Shown: piece by piece, positions 8,679 through 18,376 of the stretch
Position numbering within the stretch: the stretch's first letter is position 1
How the letters are laid out: the number at the start of each line of letters is the position of its first letter
NCBI RefSeq assembly: GCF_001911425.1
Contig: NZ_MPPL01000001.1
Location: 3,086,740 to 3,142,300, forward strand
DNA from: Mucilaginibacter polytrichastri
Lineage (GTDB): Bacteria > Bacteroidota > Bacteroidia > Sphingobacteriales > Sphingobacteriaceae
Direction of reading: 5' to 3'
DNA: 55,561 nucleotides
The notes under the pieces: model-generated
What the model saw: only the letters and a program-made list of their open reading frames with translations
Told to the model about the DNA's origin: nothing
Database searches by the model: none
Position numbers and translations under genes: made by a program

Positions 8679-11483
8679 TTATTTTTTGATTAGCTTAACC
8701 GTGCCGGAGTTTTTATTAACTGCAACACTTAACACCGATGGCTGATCATTTACAATAGTAATTATACCGTTAACCTTTCCATCAACCTGTACATTATATT
8801 TCCCCTGGCTTAAGCCAGATACGGTTATCTTTTCTGTATGTACATCGCCCGTACGGTTCTGTAAATGAAGCGTTAAGCCGGTAAGCTGCTTATTAAATAT
8901 GATTGACTTATTATTGGCAAAGCCATCCCTATTTAGCTCAACATCGAGTTTGCGACCTTTGTTACGATAGTAAAATCGTTGTTGCAATCCATCCTTCGGC
9001 GAAACAGCATATTGATCTCCTATTTTGTTCACCAGGCCCCCGTATGCAAACAGCCCGAATACCGGGTCGGTAGTTACAATGGTAGAGGCCGTACGCAGCG
9101 CGCCGCTGTACCCCAGGTCAATTTCACCATCATAGAACCAGGCCCCCCTGTCCTGCTCTTTTCTTATCCAGGTAGTACTGTGCCGCATAGGTTCAAAAGC
9201 CCAGCCCGATGCGCCGTCATTTTCTTTACCCGGGTACCAATAGCCATAGTTGCTTTTAGCCGTACCTGTATTCATCAGCGCAAACGAGCTGAGGTACGAG
9301 GCATAGCCCAGTTGCAGGTATTTAGCGGCGTCGTTTGTATAATTGAGCGCATAATCTACAATAGCCCAGCCGCCCATTTGCGCCATGTAGCTCAACAAAT
9401 AACCATCGCTGCTACCTCTAAAATCGCTACCTTTCAGGTAGTAAGCGTTCTCCAGCCAACCCCGACAGGCTATATTAGCTTGCATTTGCTTCTGCATAAA
9501 ATCTACCGCGTCCTGTTTGGTAACGTGCGGATGCGAGTACCATTTTTTCAGTTTTTTATCATACCATAAATTACTATCAGGCTGCATGGTATTAGCTATG
9601 GCATATTTTGCAAACGCATGGCTCGACTCAAAGGCTGTAGCATCAATACTATACTCAGACCGGTAAGGATATTTATCATCATATATAAAGTATTTTACCT
9701 TTTTCTCCCATTCTTTCTGCAGCCATTCGGCATCTTGTGGGTAGCCTTCTTTTTTAAGGGCCGCAATCAGATCAACCAGTAACAGTTCATTATAACAGCC
9801 CCACTTATAGGTTTCGTACCAGGGCATAATTTCATATGGGTATTTAAAAAATGCTTTGGCTGTCTCCTTTGCACGAATGAGATAGCCGGTTTTATCCAGG
9901 TAATGCGTTTTATCCGGATACATGCTGGCAATCTGATACATGTGGAAATACAGCATCATGATGTGCGGATAATCGTACGAGCGCCAGATGTGTTCTTTAT
10001 CGAGGTTTTGTGTGGTTACCAGTTTACGCTTCTCCGGGTCGCGGTCTACATACCAACTTGGCGTGCCGTAAACGCCATAGGGATAAGGTTTTTCTTGGTC
10101 CGTGCGTTGCAGCTTGCCCCATACAAAGTTTTTGATGTAATATTCTAAGGCATCAATCTGCTTTTGATCGGGGTAGTGCATATTCTTGGCGGCGAGAAAC
10201 GGGGCCTTGCACAAACCGGGGTCATCGCAGGTAAGCACATAGCTCCACCAGCCGTCAAACCCGTCAGAATTATCCGGCCCTCTTAAAACCTGGTTGCACA
10301 TATCCCATTGCGAAAAAACACCATCATACCATTTGCCCGGAACCTTATGCTGCTGATGACTGGTAATAAACGAAGCACGCTTTTGATAAAGCGTAGCCAA
10401 AGGTTCTGTAGAGAAAAACTCGAGATAGGTTTTTAAGCCCTTGCCATAATTAATCGTCAGCCGGTTTTCACCATGATGGCTAAACTGTACCTTATATAAA
10501 TGTGTACCATCGGGCTTAGTACCCTGATCAATCAGTTTAGTATCAGCCGGAAATTCGGATTCGATAGCATTGATCTTTTGCCTGCAACGAATGGAGAACA
10601 AGGCAAACAAATCATCAGGAACCGTCATACCCGGAATGATGTTAATATCCGGCAAACCTTCCTGGTATAGAATATCCCGAACACCCTGGTAATCTTTTGC
10701 CCACCTAAACTTGAAGCCATAAGTAACCGAAGATTTAGCAGACACCTCTCCCACGGTTTGCGGCTGCCGCCAGGTACCTGCTACATTTTCGGCCTCGGCT
10801 TTAGAGTGGATAAACATGCGGAAAACATTCTCGTCCGAATCGTTCTTCGCCAGGTCGTCATATTCCAGATGCGTGCCCGGCAACGGGGTCATCACCAGGT
10901 AGGGGCCCAAACCGGTTGGCCGTTCCCAAAAAACATAGGAGCCATCGCCCGAAATAAAATGATGCTTCATTACCCGCTCCTCAAAGATCTGTTTCGGGTT
11001 CTCACCAGACAGATTGTTGTAATTAAGTGGCAAACTCAGGCTTCCAACTTGCAATTTGGCATTACTTAAATTAGTAATGTTTAATTGGTAAATTATGGCA
11101 TCGCCGCTTAGCGTAAAACTGTTACTTAGCTTTATATCGGCATTATTATCTGCTGCATTATAGGCTACACCCCTAGCAGAGCTGTTTTGTAAATGAAGCA
11201 GATTGGCAGTGTTAACAACCGACCAGGCGTCTTGCTTTCCTGTTTTATATTTTAAAGTAAACTCCCCAAAAGCCCTTCCCTTGCTAATATAATCAGTCGG
11301 AAAATGATCTCCCGGCTTTTTAATTGAACTAAGGCCGGCACCGTTAAAGTCAAGGTTAAAATATGGGTTAATTTTTTGCAGGCTAACTGTATCAACGGCA
11401 GGTTTTATCTGCCTGGCAAAAACAAACTGACCAGCTATACAAAAAGTAGTAAAAACAAACAACCGGGTATATAAATATCTCAT
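8679..11483 (-). CDS. large secreted protein of uncertain function, DUF5695-like; candidate carbohydrate-active enzyme
   Basis: 934 residues with a signal peptide (hydrophobic LFVFTTFCIAG, cleavage probably after FVFA), so periplasmic or surface exposed. The N-terminal third is beta-rich (residues about 35-290). The central part (about 390-760) is rich in Trp, Tyr and Asp with helical blocks such as GGWAIVDYALNYTND, as in alpha/alpha toroid glycosidases. The C-terminus is again beta-rich. From memory it resembles the Bacteroidota family DUF5695, whose function is unknown to me. No catalytic residues can be named. It converges on the hydroxyproline operon and could act on sugars attached to hydroxyproline-rich proteins; that is inference from context only. 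Confidence 0.6.
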   Translation of the reverse strand: MRYLYTRLFVFTTFCIAGQFVFARQIKPAVDTVSLQKINPYFNLDFNGAGLSSIKKPGDHFPTDYISKGRAFGEFTLKYKTGKQDAWSVVNTANLLHLQNSSARGVAYNAADNNADIKLSNSFTLSGDAIIYQLNITNLSNAKLQVGSLSLPLNYNNLSGENPKQIFEERVMKHHFISGDGSYVFWERPTGLGPYLVMTPLPGTHLEYDDLAKNDSDENVFRMFIHSKAEAENVAGTWRQPQTVGEVSAKSSVTYGFKFRWAKDYQGVRDILYQEGLPDINIIPGMTVPDDLFALFSIRCRQKINAIESEFPADTKLIDQGTKPDGTHLYKVQFSHHGENRLTINYGKGLKTYLEFFSTEPLATLYQKRASFITSHQQHKVPGKWYDGVFSQWDMCNQVLRGPDNSDGFDGWWSYVLTCDDPGLCKAPFLAAKNMHYPDQKQIDALEYYIKNFVWGKLQRTDQEKPYPYGVYGTPSWYVDRDPEKRKLVTTQNLDKEHIWRSYDYPHIMMLYFHMYQIASMYPDKTHYLDKTGYLIRAKETAKAFFKYPYEIMPWYETYKWGCYNELLLVDLIAALKKEGYPQDAEWLQKEWEKKVKYFIYDDKYPYRSEYSIDATAFESSHAFAKYAIANTMQPDSNLWYDKKLKKWYSHPHVTKQDAVDFMQKQMQANIACRGWLENAYYLKGSDFRGSSDGYLLSYMAQMGGWAIVDYALNYTNDAAKYLQLGYASYLSSFALMNTGTAKSNYGYWYPGKENDGASGWAFEPMRHSTTWIRKEQDRGAWFYDGEIDLGYSGALRTASTIVTTDPVFGLFAYGGLVNKIGDQYAVSPKDGLQQRFYYRNKGRKLDVELNRDGFANNKSIIFNKQLTGLTLHLQNRTGDVHTEKITVSGLSQGKYNVQVDGKVNGIITIVNDQPSVLSVAVNKNSGTVKLIKK

Positions 11484-11715
11484 TATAAATACATAAGCTT
11501 TAAAGTAAATAAATATAAATGACTATACTTTCGTATTTATTGATGGATGCTAAGCATATATTAACTACTTGATAATATACTAAAACCGGCAATAAGTGTG
11601 ATTATCACATCTGTAAATTAGCCAACTCTTCTTATATTTTAACCCAAACCGATTAAAATATTGCTTTTTAGGGTTAAAATTTGTAGGTTCATAAAACAAT
11701 TAAACAAATACCCCG

Positions 11716-12618
11716 ATGAAAGTTCTGCAATTTACGATCCCCGTAGCGCACGATAAGAGCATCATTTTTGAAATGGTGAACTTACCGCATTTTTATCCGT
11801 ATCTGCACCGCCATCACGAAACCCAGATCACCTGGATACAGGATGGCGAGGGCACTTTAATTGTTGGCAATAACATGCATGCGTTTGCCCCCGGCGATAT
11901 CTTTTTACTTGGGCCAGACCTGCCCCACCTTTTTAAAAGCAACCCCGAATATTTTAACGGCGACGAAAAAAAAGGTGTAAAAGCAATCAGCCTGTTTTTC
12001 AACCCCTCGGGCATGCTTACCCCGCTGCTGGATATGCCGGAGATGAAACCACTGAAAGCATTTTTACAGCAGCACCAGCAGGGTTTTAAAATACCGGAGG
12101 ATGCCTTTAATGAAGTATCTCAAACCTTGCTTTCTACCAAAAACTCGTTCGGCCCCGATCAGCTGATCCAGTTTTTTCAGTTATTGAAAACGCTGCAAAA
12201 CATCAACGCTAAAGTAGACCCGCTTTCATCATACGGTACTTCGCACAGCATTTCTGAGAACGAGGGCATCCGGATCAGTAATATTTATAACTACATTATG
12301 CAGCACTACAGCGAGCCTATTACGCTTGAGGATGTAGCCAACGCAGCATACATGACCCCGCAGGCTTTTTGCCGTTATTTTAAGAAACACACCGGCCATA
12401 CCTTTATCTCTTTCTTAAACGAGATCAGGATTAATGAAGCCTGTAAAAAGTTAACAGATTATAAGTTCGACAGCATCTCTACAGTAGCTTATAAATGCGG
12501 TTTTAATAGCATCACCAATTTCAACAGGGTATTTCGCATCATTATTGGCAGCTCCCCACGCGAATATTTAGATAACTATGGTAAAAATTTTAGTAATTTA
12601 ACTAAAGCGGCCAGTTAA
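11716..12618 (+). CDS. AraC-family transcriptional regulator with N-terminal cupin
   Basis: 300 residues. The N-terminal half has cupin features, HFYPYLHRHHETQITW (about 26-41) followed by FAPGDIFLLGPDLPHLF. The C-terminal half (about 190-290) has the double helix-turn-helix of AraC proteins: ITLEDVANAAYMTPQAFCRY, then STVAYKCGFNSITNFNRVFR and the closing GSSPREYL. It is divergently placed from the large secreted protein across 232 bases and stands upstream of the peptidase and permease genes. It is the only specific regulator in this region, so it is a natural candidate to sense an amino acid or sugar and switch the catabolic locus. The effector is unknown. Confidence 0.92.
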   Translation: MKVLQFTIPVAHDKSIIFEMVNLPHFYPYLHRHHETQITWIQDGEGTLIVGNNMHAFAPGDIFLLGPDLPHLFKSNPEYFNGDEKKGVKAISLFFNPSGMLTPLLDMPEMKPLKAFLQQHQQGFKIPEDAFNEVSQTLLSTKNSFGPDQLIQFFQLLKTLQNINAKVDPLSSYGTSHSISENEGIRISNIYNYIMQHYSEPITLEDVANAAYMTPQAFCRYFKKHTGHTFISFLNEIRINEACKKLTDYKFDSISTVAYKCGFNSITNFNRVFRIIIGSSPREYLDNYGKNFSNLTKAAS

Positions 12619-12916
12619 TTAATGTAATTATAATATTTTATCAACGTACATACTCGACACTTACGTCTTTAGCCATTTTTTTCTGAAATTAGATGCAAAC
12701 ACTGCACTTAATATGGGCAACTTATTAATAATTAGATAATATTGGTTAAAAAAATACTAGAACAGGCTAATTTTATATAAAAACCATACCTAATACTACC
12801 CTATTTTTATAGCAGGGCAAACTGTTTTATAATTAATGCTTCTGCATTGGTCTTAATTCGGCAATATGGATATTCCGGGCTCTACCTTTTTAATTTTTTG
12901 ATTAACTAACTACCGC

Positions 12917-14746
12917 ATGATCCCTTCCTGTTTTATTAAATCAGTTCTAAAAACCAATTTATTACCGGCCCTGTTTGTTGGAATTTTTAGTGCCGTAACG
13001 CTTCAAGCTCCAAAAGTTGCTGCACAAAGCGGCAATTTTAAGGCAGCTATATATGAACAAGCCAGCGAGGTATCTGGGCTGATTATTCAGCACGGACAGG
13101 ATATTGGCGCTATTAAAGATTTTTACTCGCCTTATAACTTAAATCCAAAAATTGAATGGCAGGATAAAATATATGTTCTTAATTCGCCCGAGGAACGCCA
13201 GAGGCTGGTAGAGGTACACACAGATTACCTGAATAAACTAAAACAGCTCGATTTCGATAACATGAGCGTGTATGGCAAGGTTGACTATATTTTGCTAAAA
13301 AAGGATATTGATTTTGACTTAGGGGCCTTAAAAAAGGAAGAGGATGAGTACAATAAGATTACCAAATACATACCCTATGCCGATGATATTTACCAGTTAG
13401 AAAAAAAACGCCGTCGCGGTACATTTTTAGACGGCCAGCAGGTTGCGCTTCAATTAACCAGCATCAACAAACAGCTGAAAGATGCCATTGCATCATTTAA
13501 AAAAACAGAATCAATTGATAAGCCACTGGCTACCAAAGGAAAAAATGCGGTACATGGCTTACAACAGCGCCTAAAAAACGTGTACGACTTTTACATGGGT
13601 TACGACCCCATGTTTACCTGGTGGGTCCCACAGCCTTATAAACTGCTCGACTCTTCATTAACCACCTATGCCAAGCTGATAGACAGCAAAGGCAAACTGA
13701 TTACCACCCAGAAGCCCGATAGCAGCGGCATTAAAGGTGTACCCATTGGCCGCGAAGAACTGGTGCGCCAGTTAAAAACCGAGATGATTTCTTACACACC
13801 GGAAGAGCTGATATCTTTAGCGAATAAGGAGTTTGCCTGGTGCGATAAAGAAATGTTAAAAGCATCGCGCGAGATGGGTTATGGCGACAACTGGAAAGCT
13901 GCGCTGGAAAAGGTTAAAACCAGCTATGTACCCGCCGGCCATCAGCCCGAACTAATTTTGAAATTATATAACGATGCCATCAGCTTTATTAAAGAGCGCG
14001 ACCTGATTACCATACCGCCATTGGCCGAAGAAACCTGGGGCATGATTATGATGACGCCCGAACGCCAGCTGGTTAATCCGTTTTTTACAGGTGGTAAAGA
14101 GATCAGTATCTCCTACCCTACCAATACCATGCAGGAAAACGATAAACTAATGAGCATGCGCGGCAACAACCCTTACTTTTCGCGCGGTACGGTACAGCAC
14201 GAACTGATACCGGGCCATAACCTGCAATACTTTATGAACAGCCGTTATAAGCCTTACCGCAGCGATTTTTCTACGCCGTTTTCTGTTGAAGGCTGGTCGC
14301 TGTACTGGGAATTATTGTTGTATGATAAAGGCTTTGCCAAAACGCCCGAAGAACGTATAGGTATGCTATTCTGGAGGATGCACCGTTGCGCCAGGATTAT
14401 TTTTTCGCTTAACTACCACATGGGTAACTGGGCTCCGCAGCAATGTGTAGACTTTTTAGTTGACCGCGTGGGCCATGAAAAAGCTAATGCAGAGGGCGAA
14501 GTACGCCGGTCATTCGAGGGTGGTTATAGTCCGCTCTACCAGATCGCTTACCTGGTAGGTGGTCTAGAACTTTGGGGCTTGAAAAAAGAATTGGTTGACA
14601 GCGGCAAAATGACCTTTAAACAATACCATGATGCGGTGATGAAAGAAAACCAGATCCCAATTGAAATGATAAGGGCTACGCTGACCAACCAACCGTTAAC
14701 CCGCGACTTTACCACCAGCTGGAAGTTTTACGACTTTAAAAATTAA
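12917..14746 (+). CDS. secreted DUF885-family zinc metallopeptidase
   Basis: 609 residues with an N-terminal hydrophobic export signal (LLPALFVGIFSAVTLQAP, cleavage near VAAQ). The metal motif HELIPGH at residues 428-434 fits the HExxxGH form of DUF885, and EGWSLYWE (458-465) supplies the next conserved acid. DUF885 proteins belong to a peptidase superfamily in which the paired His-Glu and a downstream Glu hold zinc; dipeptidase-like activity is likely. Only 32 bases separate it from an amino-acid permease, so the two probably form an operon. The 298-base region before it, after the AraC gene, is AT-rich and holds no gene that I can see. Inference: it trims imported proline-rich peptides in the periplasm. 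Confidence 0.85.
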   Translation: MIPSCFIKSVLKTNLLPALFVGIFSAVTLQAPKVAAQSGNFKAAIYEQASEVSGLIIQHGQDIGAIKDFYSPYNLNPKIEWQDKIYVLNSPEERQRLVEVHTDYLNKLKQLDFDNMSVYGKVDYILLKKDIDFDLGALKKEEDEYNKITKYIPYADDIYQLEKKRRRGTFLDGQQVALQLTSINKQLKDAIASFKKTESIDKPLATKGKNAVHGLQQRLKNVYDFYMGYDPMFTWWVPQPYKLLDSSLTTYAKLIDSKGKLITTQKPDSSGIKGVPIGREELVRQLKTEMISYTPEELISLANKEFAWCDKEMLKASREMGYGDNWKAALEKVKTSYVPAGHQPELILKLYNDAISFIKERDLITIPPLAEETWGMIMMTPERQLVNPFFTGGKEISISYPTNTMQENDKLMSMRGNNPYFSRGTVQHELIPGHNLQYFMNSRYKPYRSDFSTPFSVEGWSLYWELLLYDKGFAKTPEERIGMLFWRMHRCARIIFSLNYHMGNWAPQQCVDFLVDRVGHEKANAEGEVRRSFEGGYSPLYQIAYLVGGLELWGLKKELVDSGKMTFKQYHDAVMKENQIPIEMIRATLTNQPLTRDFTTSWKFYDFKN

Positions 14747-14778
14747 GATCAGTATTCCCTCTAAATACAAACCATCAA

Positions 14779-16215
14779 ATGAGCGATAATAATACTGCAT
14801 TTAAACCATCACTAAGACTAATTGACGCCACCATGCTGGTTGCCGGCAGCATGATTGGTTCGGGAATATTTATTGTAAGTGCCGACATAACCCGCAATGT
14901 AGGCAGCGCAGGCTGGCTGATATTTGTTTGGTTGATAACCGGCTTTATGACCCTTACCGCCGCCCTAAGTTATGGCGAGCTAAGCGCCATGTTCCCAAAA
15001 GCAGGCGGGCAATACGTTTATTTAAAGCAAGCCTACAATCCATTAATTGGCTTCTTGTACGGCTGGAGTTTTTTTACCGTAATACAAACTGCAACCATTG
15101 CGGCTGTAGGTGTAGCCTTTGCCAAATTTACAGCTTACCTGTTGCCGCAGTTTAGCGAAGATTTAGTAGCAGTTAATCTGGGCTTCCTAAAAATATCTCC
15201 GGCACAACTGCTGGCCATATTGGTAATTGTGTTACTTACATTAATTAATAACCGCGGTGTTAAAAGCGGTAAAATTGTGCAAACCATTTTTACACTGGCC
15301 AAGCTATTGAGCTTAATAGGGCTAATCGGGTTTGGCTTCTACGCCTTTAATGCTAAGATCTGGACGGCCAACTGGCAAAGTGCCTGGGATTTGCACAAGC
15401 TTAATAAAGATGGTAGCATTGCCTCTTATACCAGTATTGCAGCAGTGGGTGCCATAGCAGCGGCCATGGTAGGTTCTATCTTCAGCAGCGACTCGTGGAA
15501 TAACGTAACCTTTATAGCCGGCGAAATTAAAAACCCCAAGCGTAATATTGGCTTAAGCCTGGCACTGGGTACCATGATTGTAACGCTGATTTACATTATT
15601 ACCAACATTATGTACACCGGGGTACTATCCCTGCACGATATTGCTTTGGCCGAGAAAGACCGGGTTGCCGTGAGCGTATCACAGCAAATATTTGGCTACG
15701 CGGGTACCACCATTATTGCTTTGCTCATTATGGTATCAACCTTTGGCTGTAATAACGGCTTAATTATGGCCGGTGCGCGGGTATATTATTCGATGGCTAA
15801 GGATGGGCTGTTCTTTAAAAAAGCAGGTAGCTTAAACAAGAACGCCGTACCCGGATTTGGTTTATGGATACAATGCTTATTTGCCTGCGCCTGGTGCCTT
15901 AGCGGTAAATACGGCGACCTGCTGGATATGATCTCTTTTGTGGTGGTGGTTTTCTATATGCTTACCATTGCGGGCATCTTCATCCTCCGTAAAAAAATGC
16001 CCGATGCAGAGCGCCCTTACAAAGCAGTTGGCTACCCGGTTTTACCTATTGTGTATATACTAATGGGCTTAACCTTTTGCATTTTGCTAATTACTTACAA
16101 ACCCAACTATACCTGGCCGGGATTAATTATAACACTGGCCGGCATACCTGTTTACTATTTCCTTGCGCGCAATACTACTAAAATAGAAAATGCCGATTTA
16201 GTAGACGTTGAATAG
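14779..16215 (+). CDS. APC-superfamily amino-acid permease
   Basis: 478 residues with about 12 hydrophobic segments. The first helix carries the APC signature ATMLVAGSMIGSGIFIVS (about 18-35), with the GSGIF turn that binds the amino-acid backbone. MFPKAGGQYVYLKQAYN after helix 2 is typical of the amino acid-polyamine family. It should move amino acids across the inner membrane, either by uptake or exchange. It follows the DUF885 peptidase by 32 bases and ends at a shared bidirectional terminator. Proline or hydroxyproline is a sensible substrate given the neighbours but cannot be read from the sequence. Confidence 0.9.
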   Translation: MSDNNTAFKPSLRLIDATMLVAGSMIGSGIFIVSADITRNVGSAGWLIFVWLITGFMTLTAALSYGELSAMFPKAGGQYVYLKQAYNPLIGFLYGWSFFTVIQTATIAAVGVAFAKFTAYLLPQFSEDLVAVNLGFLKISPAQLLAILVIVLLTLINNRGVKSGKIVQTIFTLAKLLSLIGLIGFGFYAFNAKIWTANWQSAWDLHKLNKDGSIASYTSIAAVGAIAAAMVGSIFSSDSWNNVTFIAGEIKNPKRNIGLSLALGTMIVTLIYIITNIMYTGVLSLHDIALAEKDRVAVSVSQQIFGYAGTTIIALLIMVSTFGCNNGLIMAGARVYYSMAKDGLFFKKAGSLNKNAVPGFGLWIQCLFACAWCLSGKYGDLLDMISFVVVVFYMLTIAGIFILRKKMPDAERPYKAVGYPVLPIVYILMGLTFCILLITYKPNYTWPGLIITLAGIPVYYFLARNTTKIENADLVDVE

Positions 16216-16245
16216 TCACCCCTGTTAAAATACCGCTATAATACC

Positions 16246-16276
16246 AAAGCCGGGCTTATTAAATAGCCCGGCTTTT
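16246..16276. terminator. bidirectional terminator between permease and aminopeptidase P
   Basis: An 11-bp perfect stem AAAGCCGGGCT (16246-16256) with AGCCCGGCTTT (16265-16275) and an 8-base loop. T-rich sequence follows on the plus strand and A-rich sequence precedes it. It overlaps the stop codon of the minus-strand gene (16259-16261), so it can serve both convergent genes. Confidence 0.8.
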
Positions 16277-18034
16277 ATTTTTTAACCACGCGGCTTCGTC
16301 TGCAGACAGAGCAGGACTTAGTTTCTCAAAAACAGTTTGATTATAATTATTTAACCAGGCTATCTGGTGTGTTTCCAGCAAATCTTTTTTAACCAGCGAA
16401 GTATCGATCAATGCCAGGGTTAATGTTTCGAAAGTGTAAAACTCTTCAAACTCATTTACTTCGGCAGCAATAGTAATCACTAAATTCTCTATACGTACAC
16501 CATGCCTGCCCGGCCTGTAAACGCCCGGCTCTATCGAAGTAATCATGCCCAGGTCAACAGCAACCGGGTTATTGGTTCCGTTAAATGCCTGCGGGCCTTC
16601 GTGTACGTTTAAATAAAAGCCAATACCATGGCCTGTGCCGTGGCCATAGTTAATTTTATAATCCCACAGGGGTTTACGGCAAATGGCATCAATCTGGTAG
16701 CCTTTTGTACCTTTGGGGAAGAAGGTTTTTGAACCCTCTATCATGGCTTTTAGCACAAGTGTATAGTCAGTCCGTTCTTCTTCGGTGTTGTTGCCTAATG
16801 GAATAACACGCGTAATATCGGTTGTACCGTAATGGTATTGCCCGCCCGAATCTACAAGGAACAAACCTTCGGGCAGTATTTCGCTATCGCTCTCTGCTGT
16901 TGCAGCGTAGTGTGGTAAAGCGCCGTGTGCTTTGTAGCCTGCAATGATATTAAAACTAGCACCGGCAAAGCCAGCCTGCGCTGCCCTAAATTCTTTTAAC
17001 TGTGCGGCAGCGCTCATCTCTGTAATTTTAATTTTACCAATATTCTCTTCTATCCATTTAAAAAACTGCGTTAGGGCCACCCCATCCCTAATCATTACAC
17101 TGCGCATGTTTACTACTTCAATTGGGTTCTTAATTGCTTTAAAGTAAGTGCTGGGGTTGGTTTCCTGCACAATGCTAACGCCGGCCGGCAGCAAATTATA
17201 CAAACCAAAACAATTGCGTTTTGGGTCGATAAAAATAGTGGCATTGGCAGGTAAAGTGGCCAGGGCGTCTTCTACATCACTATATCCGGAAATTTGCACA
17301 CCGCTATGGTGTAAGCTTGTTTTATCTTCAGCAGTTAGTTTATTTACGTCGATAAATAGTGTTGTTTCGGACGGGCCAAGCAGGGCAAAGCTCAGTACCA
17401 CGGGGTTGTAAGTTACATCCTCGCCCCTGATGTTAAACAGCCAGGCAATATCATCTAACGAGGAGATCAATTGATAATCTGCCTTTTGTATTTTTAAAGA
17501 TGCTTTTACCCGTTGAAGCTTGGATGCAACAGATTCGCCGGTATATTTTTCATTTATTAAAAAGGCTTTCTTCATAGGGAGTGGAGGCCTGTCAGCCCAT
17601 ATCGTATCTAAAAAATCGAAACTTTTTAAAGTTATATTTTTATCAGCAAGCTTGCTTTGCAGCAGTTGGCCAAGTGTTACAGAGAGCAGTTTATCGTCAA
17701 ATGCAACTACAGCGCCATCGGGCAGGGTTTGGTATAGCCAGTCTATATACTCCGGGGTATGTTGTATTTTCAATTTAACCAGCTTATACCCGCTATTGGC
17801 AAGTTGTTCGGTGGCTTGGGTAAAATATCTGAAATCTGTCCATAAACCCGCAAAATGCTGCGTAACTACCAACGTACCTGCCGATCCTGTAAAACCCGAA
17901 GCAAATTCGAGGCATTTATAATGATTGGGCACATATTCGCTCATGTGCGGGTCTGACGATGTTATAATGTATGCATCGGCATGCTGCTCTGCCATTTGTT
18001 TACGGACGGCAGCCAGTTTTTCCTGGTATGTCAT
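16259..18034 (-). CDS. Xaa-Pro aminopeptidase (aminopeptidase P, M24B), long three-domain form
   Basis: 591 residues, the length of the long cytosolic aminopeptidase P type (two creatinase-like N-terminal domains plus a pita-bread catalytic domain). There is no signal peptide, so it is cytoplasmic. Metal ligands visible: the two Asp in LVDSGGQYHYGTTDITR, His in GHGTGHGIGFYLN, Glu in SIEPGVY and Glu in VRIENL, the full M24 set for two Mn/Zn ions. It removes an N-terminal residue preceding proline (or hydroxyproline) from peptides. Its position next to hydroxyproline catabolism and a secreted peptidase supports a shared role in using proline-rich peptides. It is transcribed alone on the minus strand. 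Confidence 0.93.
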   Translation of the reverse strand: MTYQEKLAAVRKQMAEQHADAYIITSSDPHMSEYVPNHYKCLEFASGFTGSAGTLVVTQHFAGLWTDFRYFTQATEQLANSGYKLVKLKIQHTPEYIDWLYQTLPDGAVVAFDDKLLSVTLGQLLQSKLADKNITLKSFDFLDTIWADRPPLPMKKAFLINEKYTGESVASKLQRVKASLKIQKADYQLISSLDDIAWLFNIRGEDVTYNPVVLSFALLGPSETTLFIDVNKLTAEDKTSLHHSGVQISGYSDVEDALATLPANATIFIDPKRNCFGLYNLLPAGVSIVQETNPSTYFKAIKNPIEVVNMRSVMIRDGVALTQFFKWIEENIGKIKITEMSAAAQLKEFRAAQAGFAGASFNIIAGYKAHGALPHYAATAESDSEILPEGLFLVDSGGQYHYGTTDITRVIPLGNNTEEERTDYTLVLKAMIEGSKTFFPKGTKGYQIDAICRKPLWDYKINYGHGTGHGIGFYLNVHEGPQAFNGTNNPVAVDLGMITSIEPGVYRPGRHGVRIENLVITIAAEVNEFEEFYTFETLTLALIDTSLVKKDLLETHQIAWLNNYNQTVFEKLSPALSADEAAWLKNKSRAI

Positions 18035-18376
18035 TGAATGTATTTAGTACAAAAATATGAGTTATACTATAAATGGCTTGCCTGATTTTAATAAATAACA
18101 TCACATTTTATGCACAAGCAATGCAATAAATTACCTTCTCAAACTTTTGCTAAATCCATAATGAGGCTTGCAATTTTTTTAATTTGACTTTTCATCTTTC
18201 TATTATTTGAATTACTAATTGTTTAATAATTCAAAACTACCATGACGGGCTGAAGAGGATATGAAATAGAAATTAATTTTAGTTCATAGGCTTATGTGTT
18301 TTATGCAACAAATTATCCGAGAATAAGGATAGTTATTTATGCTGGTATAACTAAATTGCATTAGGCAACTGCACTA
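18035..18376. other. intergenic region, no gene seen
   Basis: 342 AT-rich bases upstream of the aminopeptidase P gene and downstream of the NmrA-like gene. It should carry the aminopeptidase promoter. I see no credible ORF, repeat or strong hairpin. Confidence 0.6.

Noticed and set aside
17520..17921. Plus-strand ORF inside the aminopeptidase P gene
   Set aside because: Antisense shadow of a gene with all M24 metal ligands.
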